Source: a virus
Strand: one strand, 5' to 3'
Length of the DNA: 22,116 nucleotides
Virus record (IMG/VR): IMGVR_UViG_3300047493_000014
Coordinates: 1 to 22,116 of that record
The position numbers and the translations under genes are program-made. The notes below the pieces were generated by a model. It was given only the letters and a program-made list of their open reading frames with translations, was not told where the DNA came from and did no database searches. Of the stretch, positions 1-6,177 are shown piece by piece; position 1 is the first letter of the stretch; each line of letters begins with the position of its first letter.

Positions 1-382
1 GTATAAAAATAATATATCTTACAAATTAAGAAGAGTTATTTCTAATACTATTTATCAAGCTTTAATTGAAAACAATAGTAACAAACAAGCTTCTTGTATG
101 CAGTATTTAAGTTTTACCATTGAAGAATTAAAACAGCATTTACAACAACAATTTAAGGAGGAAAATGAATGGATGAATTGGAATAATCACGGTAGATATA
201 ATTCTAAGACTTGGAAAAATGATGATTCATCAACTTGGACTTGGAATATTGACCATATTATTCCTCAGAGTAAATTAATATATCACGATATGGAAGAAGA
301 TAATTTTAAAAAATGCTGGTCTTTAAGTAATTTAAGACCATATTCGGCAAAACAAAATGTTTTGGATAACAATAGAAGATAA
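1..382 (+). CDS. HNH homing endonuclease, 3' part (5' end outside window)
   Basis: The reading frame is already open at base 2 and gives about 126 residues before TAA. An internal ATG at 98 is unlikely to be the start, because the upstream residues (KLRRVISNTIYQAL) form the helix usually found before the TIEELKQHL segment in phage HNH proteins. The nuclease core is WNIDHIIPQS, with the Asp-His pair at visible residues 84-85. It is followed by the FKKCWSLSNLRPYSAKQN stretch, which carries the closing Asn residues of the beta-beta-alpha-metal fold. Such proteins nick or cut DNA at a specific site and spread by homing. It lies directly upstream of the SSB gene, a typical position for a free-standing homing endonuclease beside a conserved phage gene. 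The family is clear; the target site is unknown. Confidence 0.88.
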   Translation, partial: YKNNISYKLRRVISNTIYQALIENNSNKQASCMQYLSFTIEELKQHLQQQFKEENEWMNWNNHGRYNSKTWKNDDSSTWTWNIDHIIPQSKLIYHDMEEDNFKKCWSLSNLRPYSAKQNVLDNNRR

Positions 383-440
383 ATTAAAATAGTAAATAAC
401 AGCACAGTATGTGCAAACTCGATTAACAATAAGGAAAATA

Positions 441-1115
441 ATGAGTACTCAAGTATATGGAGAAGTTAGCTGGGAGTCAGATTTAGGTTTTGATAAAAAG
501 AACACCAATTCTAAGGATTTATTCTTAAGATTAGATGAAGGGACCAATGAGGTAAGATTAATTACTCAACCCTTCCAGTATTTAGTTCATAAAATTAAGA
601 AAGATCCAGAGAATCCAAAAGATTACGGTTCTAAAGTACAGTGTTCCGCTATTCACGGTTCTTGCCCCTGTTGTGCCACTGGCGACAAAGCAAAACCACG
701 ATGGTTGCTTGGAGTTATTTCACGCAAGGATCAAACTTACAAGATTCTTGACATTTCTTACGCAGTCTTTTCACAGATTAGAAAATATGCTAAAAATGTT
801 CAAAGATTCGGAGATCCAACTAAATATGATATCAATATTGAAGTTGATAAAAATGGAGGAGCCACTGGATATTATTCAGTGCAAGCTCTTAACAAAGATC
901 CTCTAACTGCTGCTGACCAGGCAATTAAAGATTCAGTTAATATGGATGATCTAAAACGTAGAGTCACGCCTCCAACTCCAGCTGATGTTCAAAAGAGAAT
1001 TGACAAAATTATGGGAACTACCTTAGGAGCTACTCCTGCTCCCAAGCCAACGGTTTCAATGACCGACGATTCTGACGAAGCAGCAACGGAGTTTCCAGCT
1101 TACGACGCTTCATAA
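441..1115 (+). CDS. single-stranded DNA-binding protein, T4 gp32-like
   Basis: The protein has 224 residues from the ATG at 441, which has AAGGAAA just upstream. A GTG at 411 in the same frame lacks such a site. It coats single-stranded DNA during replication and recombination. A Cys/His cluster at residues 68-78 (C68, H72, C75, C77, C78) is followed by KPRWLLGVISRKD and FGDPTKYDINIEV, a pattern familiar from phage gp32-type SSBs with a zinc-bearing OB fold. A flexible Pro/Thr-rich linker leads to an acidic tail (DDSDEAATEF), the part that in gp32 and bacterial SSB contacts partner proteins. Its own terminator follows, so it is probably expressed apart from the RuvC operon, as expected for an abundant protein. 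The family assignment rests on motif recognition, not on an alignment. Confidence 0.8.
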   Translation: MSTQVYGEVSWESDLGFDKKNTNSKDLFLRLDEGTNEVRLITQPFQYLVHKIKKDPENPKDYGSKVQCSAIHGSCPCCATGDKAKPRWLLGVISRKDQTYKILDISYAVFSQIRKYAKNVQRFGDPTKYDINIEVDKNGGATGYYSVQALNKDPLTAADQAIKDSVNMDDLKRRVTPPTPADVQKRIDKIMGTTLGATPAPKPTVSMTDDSDEAATEFPAYDAS

Positions 1116-1137
1116 AGTAAAGTAAATTGCAATTATG

Positions 1138-1173
1138 GCCCGAGACAATATTGTCTCGGGCATTTTGCGTTTT
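1138..1173 (+). terminator. Rho-independent terminator after the SSB gene
   Basis: A perfect 24-base palindrome (1138-1161) starts GCCCGAGACAAT and ends ATTGTCTCGGGC. It is followed by ATTTTGCGTTTT. The strong GC stem plus T-rich tract 22 bases after the SSB stop codon is a textbook intrinsic terminator. It separates the SSB transcript from the RuvC operon. Confidence 0.9.
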
Positions 1174-1198
1174 AGCCACAAAATTAAAGTATTCCCTG

Positions 1199-1206
1199 TT
1201 ATATAT
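1199..1206 (+). promoter_or_regulatory. TATA-type promoter candidate for the RuvC operon
   Basis: TTATATAT lies just after the terminator and ends five bases before the ATG at 1212. No -35-like box is visible upstream, and there is no Shine-Dalgarno sequence between it and the ATG. If it acts as a -10 element, transcription would begin at about the A of the ATG, giving a leaderless messenger. This rests on position and resemblance to other gaps in the window. Confidence 0.4.
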
Positions 1207-1211
1207 TTTAC

Positions 1212-1769
1212 ATGATAAAAATACTTTCATTTGATTGCTCCTCTACCACCATCGGTTATGCTGTGTTAGAAGTGGATAATAATATTAATTTTATAGATGT
1301 TAATTATATTAAACCAGAGAAAGATGGTTCGCTTATTACCAAAATTGCCAATACCAGAGATAAAATAAATACTATTATTAATCAAGTGAAGCCCGATCAC
1401 ATTGCCATTGAAGATATTATTGCTTTTATGAAAGGGAAAAGTACAGCTCAAACCATTATTATGCTCACCACTTTTAATAGAATGATTTGTTTAGCTGCCT
1501 ATGATTATCTCAATAAAGAACCTTCTCTTCATAATGTAATGTCAATCAGACATGGATTAAAAAATTCCAAAGTCTTACCTAAGAAAGAAGAAATGCCGGA
1601 ATTGGTGGCTAAACATTTAAATATTAAATTTCCCTATCAGTATAGTAAAAAAGGAAGAGTTAAAGGTAAAGCTATAATTGAAAATCAAGATATGGCAGAT
1701 GCAATTGCCGTAGGATTATATTATTCCTTTCTACTTACTGGTAAAATTAAAAAGAAAGTTAAAAAATGA
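1212..1769 (+). CDS. ruvC: RuvC-like Holliday junction resolvase
   Basis: The protein has 185 residues, close to the usual RuvC length of about 170. The four acidic catalytic positions of the RNase H-like fold are visible: D8 in LSFDCSSTTIGYAV, E67 in AIEDI, and D160 and D163 in NQDMADAIAVG. This order and spacing fit RuvC, which as a dimer cuts four-way junctions symmetrically. In a phage it would resolve branched DNA from recombination-dependent replication or before packaging. The ATG at 1212 has no clear ribosome binding site, yet the DCSST motif begins at residue 8, so no longer N-terminus is needed. The stop overlaps the next start (ATGA), so family A copy 1 is probably translationally coupled to it. 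Confidence 0.88.
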   Translation: MIKILSFDCSSTTIGYAVLEVDNNINFIDVNYIKPEKDGSLITKIANTRDKINTIINQVKPDHIAIEDIIAFMKGKSTAQTIIMLTTFNRMICLAAYDYLNKEPSLHNVMSIRHGLKNSKVLPKKEEMPELVAKHLNIKFPYQYSKKGRVKGKAIIENQDMADAIAVGLYYSFLLTGKIKKKVKK

Positions 1770-2047
1770 AAGAATGTATTCGAGCTGTTAATATTTATAA
1801 AAGTTTTAATTTAAAACATTTTAATTTACAAAATATAAAACAATCTTATATTTTAATAAATAATGATATTTTAATTTTTATGAATGATACTTATAAAAAT
1901 AAGTTTATAAATGAGAAGTGCGGAGTTATATTTATAACTCCCAAATGTACGTTAGAGGAGCTGCACCAAATATCTAAACATCTAAATTATACTATAATAG
2001 ATACTGAGCTTTTTCTTAGAACTCTAAAACATATGGTATTCTTATAA
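1766..2047 (+). CDS. family A small protein, copy 1
   Basis: I do not recognise this 93-residue protein. It is the first of three tandem paralogues. Shared features are the N-terminal RAVNIYKS (IQAVNLYKS in copy 2), a central hydrophobic strand with an acidic stretch (ILIFMNDTYKNKF), GVIF, and the C-terminal IIDTELFLRTLKHMVF. It has no signal peptide, membrane segment or cysteine cluster. Its ATG overlaps the RuvC stop by four bases and its TAA overlaps the ATG of copy 2 by one base, so all three are probably co-translated with RuvC. It is very AT-rich (Ile, Asn, Lys, Phe) and the most diverged of the three at its N-terminus. Confidence 0.75.
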   Translation: MKECIRAVNIYKSFNLKHFNLQNIKQSYILINNDILIFMNDTYKNKFINEKCGVIFITPKCTLEELHQISKHLNYTIIDTELFLRTLKHMVFL

Positions 2048-2391
2048 TGCATATTCAAGCTGTTAATTTATATAAAAGTATATTATCAAATAATATAATA
2101 TATGAACATGATATTTTGTATTATATTCCCAGAATGTGGTTTCATCATCGAGATTATTGGCAAGAAGAAGTGTTGATTGTATTTAATGATGAATATAATG
2201 AATACTTTTATAAAGATCATAAAAGAATAATATTTGAAATTTCTACAAATACCGAAGAAGATTTCAAAAGAATCGCGGCAAATAATCTAATGATAGATGT
2301 TAAAGATTTCTCACCACATTTAATTCCTAACTATAGTATAATAGATACTAAACTTTTTCTCAAAACCCTTAAACACATGGTGTTCTCATAA
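2047..2391 (+). CDS. family A small protein, copy 2
   Basis: This 114-residue protein of unknown function is the longest of the three paralogues. It starts MHIQAVNLYKS and ends IIDTKLFLKTLKHMVFS, nearly the same ends as copy 1. The middle follows the family pattern (VLIVFNDEYNEYFYKD, then IIFEIS) and has an insert of about 15-20 residues before the C-terminal block (LMIDVKDFSPHLIPN). It overlaps both neighbours by one base (TAATG). It probably arose by tandem duplication followed by divergence in the middle. Nothing in the sequence points to an enzymatic activity. Confidence 0.75.
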   Translation: MHIQAVNLYKSILSNNIIYEHDILYYIPRMWFHHRDYWQEEVLIVFNDEYNEYFYKDHKRIIFEISTNTEEDFKRIAANNLMIDVKDFSPHLIPNYSIIDTKLFLKTLKHMVFS

Positions 2392-2711
2392 TGCATATTC
2401 AAGCCGCTCAACTTTATAATAATGTAGTCTCTACTCCTCAAAAATATATGCTAGATTTAATAAAATCTTCTACTATTTATTATTTACCTAATGGATATGT
2501 CTCTACTCCTGTCGTTAATTTTTATTCAGAAGCTATAATTTTATTTAATCAAGAATATACTGGATATTTAACAAAAGATAAACAAGGAGTAATTTTTAAA
2601 GTTCCCTATCCTTCTTTTGAAGAAGAATTAGAAGATATAAACAAAGATGTTAATTACTTAATAGATACCAATCTTTTCGTTAAAACTCTCAAATTAAACT
2701 TTTTCTCTTAA
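2391..2711 (+). CDS. family A small protein, copy 3
   Basis: This 106-residue protein of unknown function is the third tandem paralogue. The N-terminus MHIQAAQLYNN matches copy 2. The centre reads AIILFNQEYTGYLTKDKQGVIFKV, the clearest form of the family motif FN-x-EY-x2-Y-x2-KD. The C-terminus LIDTNLFVKTLK is conserved, but the final HMVF block has drifted to LNFF. Its TAA also begins the AGGAAG that serves the DnaJ-like gene, so the run continues into the chaperone and primase genes without a break. Confidence 0.75.
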   Translation: MHIQAAQLYNNVVSTPQKYMLDLIKSSTIYYLPNGYVSTPVVNFYSEAIILFNQEYTGYLTKDKQGVIFKVPYPSFEEELEDINKDVNYLIDTNLFVKTLKLNFFS

Positions 2712-2717
2712 GGAAGC

Positions 2718-3596
2718 ATGCAAAAATCAGAAGCTTACTCCATCTTAGAATTATCTCCTTCATCCTCTCCAGAAGAAGCTAAAAAACAATATAAAAAACT
2801 TACCAAGAAATATCACCCAGACATTAATAAAGAACCCAATGCCGAAGATAAGTTTAAACAAATTAATCAAGCTTATAATGTTATCTCCAAACCCCAATCT
2901 TTGGAACATCCAACTTATCAAGAAATTCAAAATATAGAACTTAATCTCACCATTGACTTTAAAGAATCTGTCTTAGGAACCAAAAAAGATGTTAAATATT
3001 CCCGAGTCGCCAAATGCCAACCCTGCCAAGGTAATGGTGAAATAAAGTTAGATAATGGTTGTAAAGATTGTCAAGGCAGAGGACAAATTATCAATCGTCA
3101 AAATAATATGGTCATGATGTCTACTTGCACCAAATGCTATGGAAGATCAAATACCCAAACCTGTAAAACTTGCTCGGGTGATGGCTGCCTAACTACTGAT
3201 GTCTCTATCGCTGTCACCATTCCTCCAGGTATCTTAAATAATAATATCTTAAGACTTCAACAAATGGGAAATTATGCCGGCACCTTTATGGGATTAGCAG
3301 ATCAATTCTCTGATGTCTTTTGCCATATTAACGTCATCCCAGATCCCAATCTTTCTTTATTAAATAAAGATGTTATATATAATTTAAACATTTCTTTATT
3401 GCAAGCTTTAACCGGAATGCAAGTAAATGTTCCCACAATCAATGGAACCCAAGATATTACCGTTCCTCCAGCTGCTAAAAATAAAGAAGAAATAATTATT
3501 CCTAAATTAGGTGTCCCTAATCAAGGAAATCAAAAGGTTATTCTTAATGTGGAATATCCAAATGTAGAAACCTTAATCTCTTTCTTGCAAGGATAA
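2718..3596 (+). CDS. dnaJ: DnaJ-like co-chaperone (J domain plus zinc-finger and substrate-binding domain)
   Basis: This 292-residue protein has an N-terminal J domain at about residues 3-57 with the HPD triad at 33-35, the signature that stimulates DnaK ATPase. After a short spacer comes the first beta domain, interrupted by a four-part zinc region: C100-x2-C103-QGNG, C115-x2-C118-QGRG, C137-x2-C140 and C149-x2-C152-SGDG. The rest is the C-terminal substrate-binding fold (VTIPPGI... at 167 onward). The Gly/Phe-rich linker is absent and the protein is shorter than cellular DnaJ (about 375 residues), so the end is trimmed. It probably recruits host DnaK to a phage substrate such as a replication complex or folding virion protein. 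AGGAAG lies upstream of the ATG. It is one base from the next gene and lies among replication genes. Confidence 0.92.
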   Translation: MQKSEAYSILELSPSSSPEEAKKQYKKLTKKYHPDINKEPNAEDKFKQINQAYNVISKPQSLEHPTYQEIQNIELNLTIDFKESVLGTKKDVKYSRVAKCQPCQGNGEIKLDNGCKDCQGRGQIINRQNNMVMMSTCTKCYGRSNTQTCKTCSGDGCLTTDVSIAVTIPPGILNNNILRLQQMGNYAGTFMGLADQFSDVFCHINVIPDPNLSLLNKDVIYNLNISLLQALTGMQVNVPTINGTQDITVPPAAKNKEEIIIPKLGVPNQGNQKVILNVEYPNVETLISFLQG

Positions 3597-3597
3597 T

Positions 3598-3957
3598 ATG
3601 CCAGTCTCAGCCATCTGTAATAATTCATATACCAATGATAAAGGTAAAGTAGTAAAATGCCAACAAGTTGAACCTGTCATGGACCCAACTACCGAAAAAG
3701 TCTTCTGCCCAAATTGTAATTCTGAATTAGTCGTTAATCACTTTACCAAAATTACCATGAAAAATATTAAACAATTCAGACAAAAACCCACCATCCCCTT
3801 CTGTATTAAATGTCAAAATTGCTCCACCGAAAATCAACCCAAAATAATTAATGATAAAATCGTCTGCCCCAAATGTCTGAAAGAACATACTCACCTAACT
3901 AAAGAATTCAAAATAATGTTAAAACTTCAACTCAAGACCGTAAATAAAGATGTATAA
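3598..3957 (+). CDS. double zinc-ribbon protein, possible primase zinc-domain partner
   Basis: This 119-residue protein is built around two zinc-ribbon-like units. Unit 1 has C7, C21 and the knuckle CPNC at 37-40. Unit 2 has C69, C72, C75 and CPKC at 90-93. Zinc ribbons of this kind bind DNA or RNA or hold complexes together. The gene starts one base after the DnaJ-like stop and overlaps the next gene by eight bases. That next gene encodes a DnaG-type core lacking its own zinc-binding domain, so this protein could supply that domain in trans. That role is inferred from position only. A transcription-related zinc ribbon is an alternative. Confidence 0.7.
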   Translation: MPVSAICNNSYTNDKGKVVKCQQVEPVMDPTTEKVFCPNCNSELVVNHFTKITMKNIKQFRQKPTIPFCIKCQNCSTENQPKIINDKIVCPKCLKEHTHLTKEFKIMLKLQLKTVNKDV

Positions 3958-4693
3958 TATCGTCAATACTTGCCAAGAATTACTTAACTCTTATCCAGGC
4001 GCAATCCCTACCAAAGAATATATCTCCAACAGATTAAAAGAATCTTCTCAAACTAAATTTAAATTTGGTTATTTTCCTAACTCTGAAAATCTACCCGCTC
4101 TAACCGATCAAATAAATAAAGATACCCTAATTAATCTCAATCTCCTAAAATCTAATCTCATCGAAGACTCTTCCCCAAGAACCGTCATAACTAATTACTT
4201 TGAAAATCATCCACTAATTATGCCTTTCCATGATCCCTATGGAAATATCGTAGGCTTAGTAGGTAGATCTATAACCGATAACAAATCCATTCCCAAATAT
4301 AAAAATACCCAATTCATTAAAGGTAATTATCTGTTTGGACTATTTCAAAATAAAGAATATATCCTAAAAAAAGGTCACGTCTTCTTAGTTGAAGGACAAT
4401 TAGATGTCATTAAAGCTAATGAAATAGGATTAAATAATATAGTTGCCCTAGGAACTAATTCTATGACTAACTATCAATTTTCTGTTATTACCAGATATTG
4501 TAATAATCTAATTTTATTGTTAGATAATGATCAAGCTGGAATCGAAGGGAGAAAAAGAATCGTCAAAAAGTTTTCCTCGCTGGCCACAATCCGTAACTTT
4601 TACGTGCCTGAGTGTTATAAAGACATTGATGAATATGTCTCGCAAGCCAATCTTAAAACTTGTGACCAAATTAATTTTCACGTAAAGGAATGA
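3950..4693 (+). CDS. toprim-domain DnaG-type primase core
   Basis: This 247-residue protein resembles the catalytic part of bacterial DnaG. Near the N-terminus are KEYISNRLK and KFKFGYFP, equivalent to the region just after the DnaG zinc domain. The basic segment LIMPFHDPYGNIVGLVGRSI leads to PKYKNT and LFGLF. The toprim site follows: E148 in LVEGQLDVIK, then D192 and D194 in LLDNDQAGIEGR, which bind metal ions during primer synthesis. It lacks both the N-terminal zinc domain and the C-terminal helicase-binding domain of full DnaG (about 580 residues). It would prime lagging-strand synthesis, perhaps with the zinc-ribbon protein encoded just upstream. Another toprim activity cannot be excluded. 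The TGA overlaps the next start. Confidence 0.82.
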   Translation: MYNIVNTCQELLNSYPGAIPTKEYISNRLKESSQTKFKFGYFPNSENLPALTDQINKDTLINLNLLKSNLIEDSSPRTVITNYFENHPLIMPFHDPYGNIVGLVGRSITDNKSIPKYKNTQFIKGNYLFGLFQNKEYILKKGHVFLVEGQLDVIKANEIGLNNIVALGTNSMTNYQFSVITRYCNNLILLLDNDQAGIEGRKRIVKKFSSLATIRNFYVPECYKDIDEYVSQANLKTCDQINFHVKE

Positions 4694-5502
4694 TGCAAAA
4701 CTTTAATGATTATATGAAATATAAAGGCTCGCTATATGTTTATTGCTATCAATGCATCACTAATGGCAAAGTTTATATAGGACAAACTAATGATCCTAAA
4801 ACTAGAGACTGGCAACATTCTAAAGGTGAAGGTCAGGTAATAGATTGTGCTATTGCTAAATATGGTAGAGAAAATTTTCTGTATTGGATTGTAGAAATCG
4901 TTAGCACTGATGAAGAATTAAATGAAGCAGAGATTTTCTGGATCGCTGAAATGAGAGCGCAATTAGGAAGAGAAAATGTTTATAATATTTCTGATGGTGG
5001 TAAATATGGAATGAGAGGTCATTCACATAGTGAAGAGTTAAAGAAAAGATTATCTGAAATAGCAATGGGAAAACCAGGAACTAATAAGGGAAAACACTTT
5101 TCTCAAGAATGGAGAAATAGATTATCAGTGTCAAATTCTAACAGAGAATATAAGGCTCGCAGAAGATTTAATGATGAACAAGCAAAAGAAATTTCCAGAT
5201 TATATGTAGAAGAAAAGAAATCTATGTATTTCATTGGAAACAAATATGATTGTGGAAGAAGGATGATTCTTGATATCTTAACAAGATATGGAATCTCTCA
5301 AAGAGATTCTAATTATAGAGGACATAAAAATGGTAAAAATCTTTTTACCGAAGAACAGGAATTAGAAATTTGCGAAATATATAAAACTAATACTGTAAAT
5401 AAAAATGATTTATCTAAAACATATAATTGTTCTGCACATACAATTAAGGACATTTTAATAAGACATAATGTATCAACGAAACTCAATTTGAAGGGAAAAT
5501 AA
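4690..5502 (+). CDS. GIY-YIG homing endonuclease 1
   Basis: This 270-residue protein begins with a GIY-YIG nuclease domain. YVYCYQC stands for the GIY strand, YIGQT at 29-33 for the YIG strand, then R39, H43, the metal-binding E81 and N99. A NUMOD3-like DNA-binding segment follows (HSEELKKRLSEIAMGKPG at about 112-130), then two helix-turn-helix-like units near 160-200 and 215-260 (LSKTYNCSAHTIKDILIRH). Such modular proteins cut a long target and home into it. Either ATG at 4690 or 4693 is possible; GGA lies just upstream and the first overlaps the primase TGA. Its coding strand is G-rich, unlike the C-rich genes before it, which fits a later insertion. Confidence 0.9.
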   Translation: MMQNFNDYMKYKGSLYVYCYQCITNGKVYIGQTNDPKTRDWQHSKGEGQVIDCAIAKYGRENFLYWIVEIVSTDEELNEAEIFWIAEMRAQLGRENVYNISDGGKYGMRGHSHSEELKKRLSEIAMGKPGTNKGKHFSQEWRNRLSVSNSNREYKARRRFNDEQAKEISRLYVEEKKSMYFIGNKYDCGRRMILDILTRYGISQRDSNYRGHKNGKNLFTEEQELEICEIYKTNTVNKNDLSKTYNCSAHTIKDILIRHNVSTKLNLKGK

Positions 5503-5503
5503 A

Positions 5504-5548
5504 ATGAATAATAAAAACAACTTAAAATTAAATGTTGAGAGCTACTGA
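5504..5548 (+). CDS. possible 14-codon leader peptide or gene remnant
   Basis: ATG at 5504 is preceded by AAGGGA at a usable distance and opens a frame of 14 residues (MNNKNNLKLNVESY). It stops at a TGA that overlaps the ATG of the next gene (TGATG). The arrangement would couple translation into the sigma-like gene, whose own ATG has only a weak ribosome binding site. It could also be leftover sequence from insertion of the upstream homing endonuclease. No family can be assigned to so short a peptide. Confidence 0.35.
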   Translation: MNNKNNLKLNVESY

Positions 5549-5988
5549 TGGAAGAGCGCCGCAATAGATCTAGTAGCTATCAACATTTAATGGCTGAAAC
5601 ACAGGTCCCCTCCGAAATGATGGATTCTTTTCCCAACGAAGATTCTATTTCCGCCCGTCTCAATCCATTTGAGTATAGTGAAGAATTAATGGATTTAGAA
5701 GATGAGTTAAAGAAAGAGTTTTGGATAATTGTGGAAAAGATTTTAACTCCAAGACAGAAGGAAGTGTTAAGATATTATGCGGATGGATATACTCAAATGG
5801 AAATAGCTAAGATGTTAGATGTTAATCAAAGCTCAATTACAAAGAATATTCATGGGAATATTGACTATAAGAAGGGTCGTCGAGCGTACGGAGGAAGTTA
5901 CAAAAAGCTGAAAAAGATAATAGAAATGGATGAAATTATTAAAGTAATATTAGATAAGATGACTGAGGTGCGGGTAAATAAGTGGTAA
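5548..5988 (+). CDS. sigma region 4-like helix-turn-helix protein
   Basis: This 146-residue protein has an acidic N-terminal half (LMDLEDELKKEFW) and then LTPRQKEVLRYYADGYTQME, continuing IAKMLDVNQSSITKNI. The segment at about 66-101 matches the helix-turn-helix of sigma70 region 4, the part that reads -35 DNA. The rest is basic (DYKKGRRAYGGSYKKLKK) and ends in a helix. No sigma region 2 is visible, so it is not a complete sigma factor. It may be a phage transcription regulator or a partner for host RNA polymerase. Small terminase subunits carry similar helix-turn-helix units, so a packaging role is a real alternative. It sits between the early-type genes and the only consensus host promoter in the window. 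Confidence 0.6.
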   Translation: MEERRNRSSSYQHLMAETQVPSEMMDSFPNEDSISARLNPFEYSEELMDLEDELKKEFWIIVEKILTPRQKEVLRYYADGYTQMEIAKMLDVNQSSITKNIHGNIDYKKGRRAYGGSYKKLKKIIEMDEIIKVILDKMTEVRVNKW

Positions 5989-6010
5989 TATTATCGTTGT
6001 GCTTTGTATT

Positions 6011-6032
6011 TGTAATTGAGCTTTCAATTACA
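6011..6032 (+). other. nine-base-pair hairpin in the large intergenic gap
   Basis: TGTAATTGA and TCAATTACA form a perfect nine-base-pair stem around a GCTT loop. No T-run follows on either strand, so it does not look like an intrinsic terminator. It lies 23 bases past the sigma-like gene, in the 189-base gap (5989-6177) that also holds a promoter. It may be an RNA processing site, a weak terminator or an operator. Confidence 0.4.
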
Positions 6033-6099
6033 TCATAAGAATTAAATACGATTAATTTTGTAAAAAATCGAATACCATTAAAAAATAATTAAAAACGAC

Positions 6100-6127
6100 T
6101 TGACAGTCAATTTTCGATGCTTATAGT
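6100..6127 (+). promoter_or_regulatory. host sigma70-type promoter with -35 palindrome
   Basis: TTGACA (6100-6105) and TATAGT (6122-6127) are separated by 16 bases. This is a perfect -35 and a five-of-six -10 box, so host RNA polymerase could use it early in infection. The -35 box is embedded in the 11-base palindrome TTGACAGTCAA (6100-6110), a possible operator. Transcription should start near 6134 and run into the zinc-finger, GIY-YIG and family B genes. Confidence 0.75.
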
Positions 6128-6133
6128 ATTAAG

Positions 6134-6160
6134 AGCGGTCGAAGATCGGCTGTCATTTTT
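6134..6160 (+). other. hairpin at the expected transcript 5' end
   Basis: AGCGGTC (6134-6140) can pair with GATCGGCT (6144-6151) around a GAA loop, with one bulged G and one G-U pair. GTCATTTTT follows. It begins where transcription from the promoter at 6100-6127 should start, so it could protect the 5' end of the messenger. The T5 run also allows an attenuator. The Shine-Dalgarno AAAGGA of the next gene lies outside it. Confidence 0.45.
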
Positions 6161-6177
6161 GTTGAAAGGATTAAAAT

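Noticed and set aside
41-97. Start of the first HNH gene at the internal ATG 98
   Set aside because: Upstream in-frame residues match the conserved helix of HNH homing endonucleases, so the gene starts before the window.
402-414. Small hairpin GCACA-GTA-TGTGC upstream of the SSB gene as an autoregulatory site
   Set aside because: Five base pairs with a three-base loop is easily found by chance in this sequence, and no pseudoknot or repeat of the kind used by T4 gp32 is evident.
1030-1230. Minus-strand frame across the SSB end and its terminator
   Set aside because: It overlaps a confident gene and a palindromic terminator, and its translation has no domain-like pattern.
5989-6177. A tRNA or other structured RNA gene in the largest gap
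   Set aside because: No cloverleaf, T-loop sequence or CCA end is seen; the content is explained by a hairpin, a promoter and a leader.
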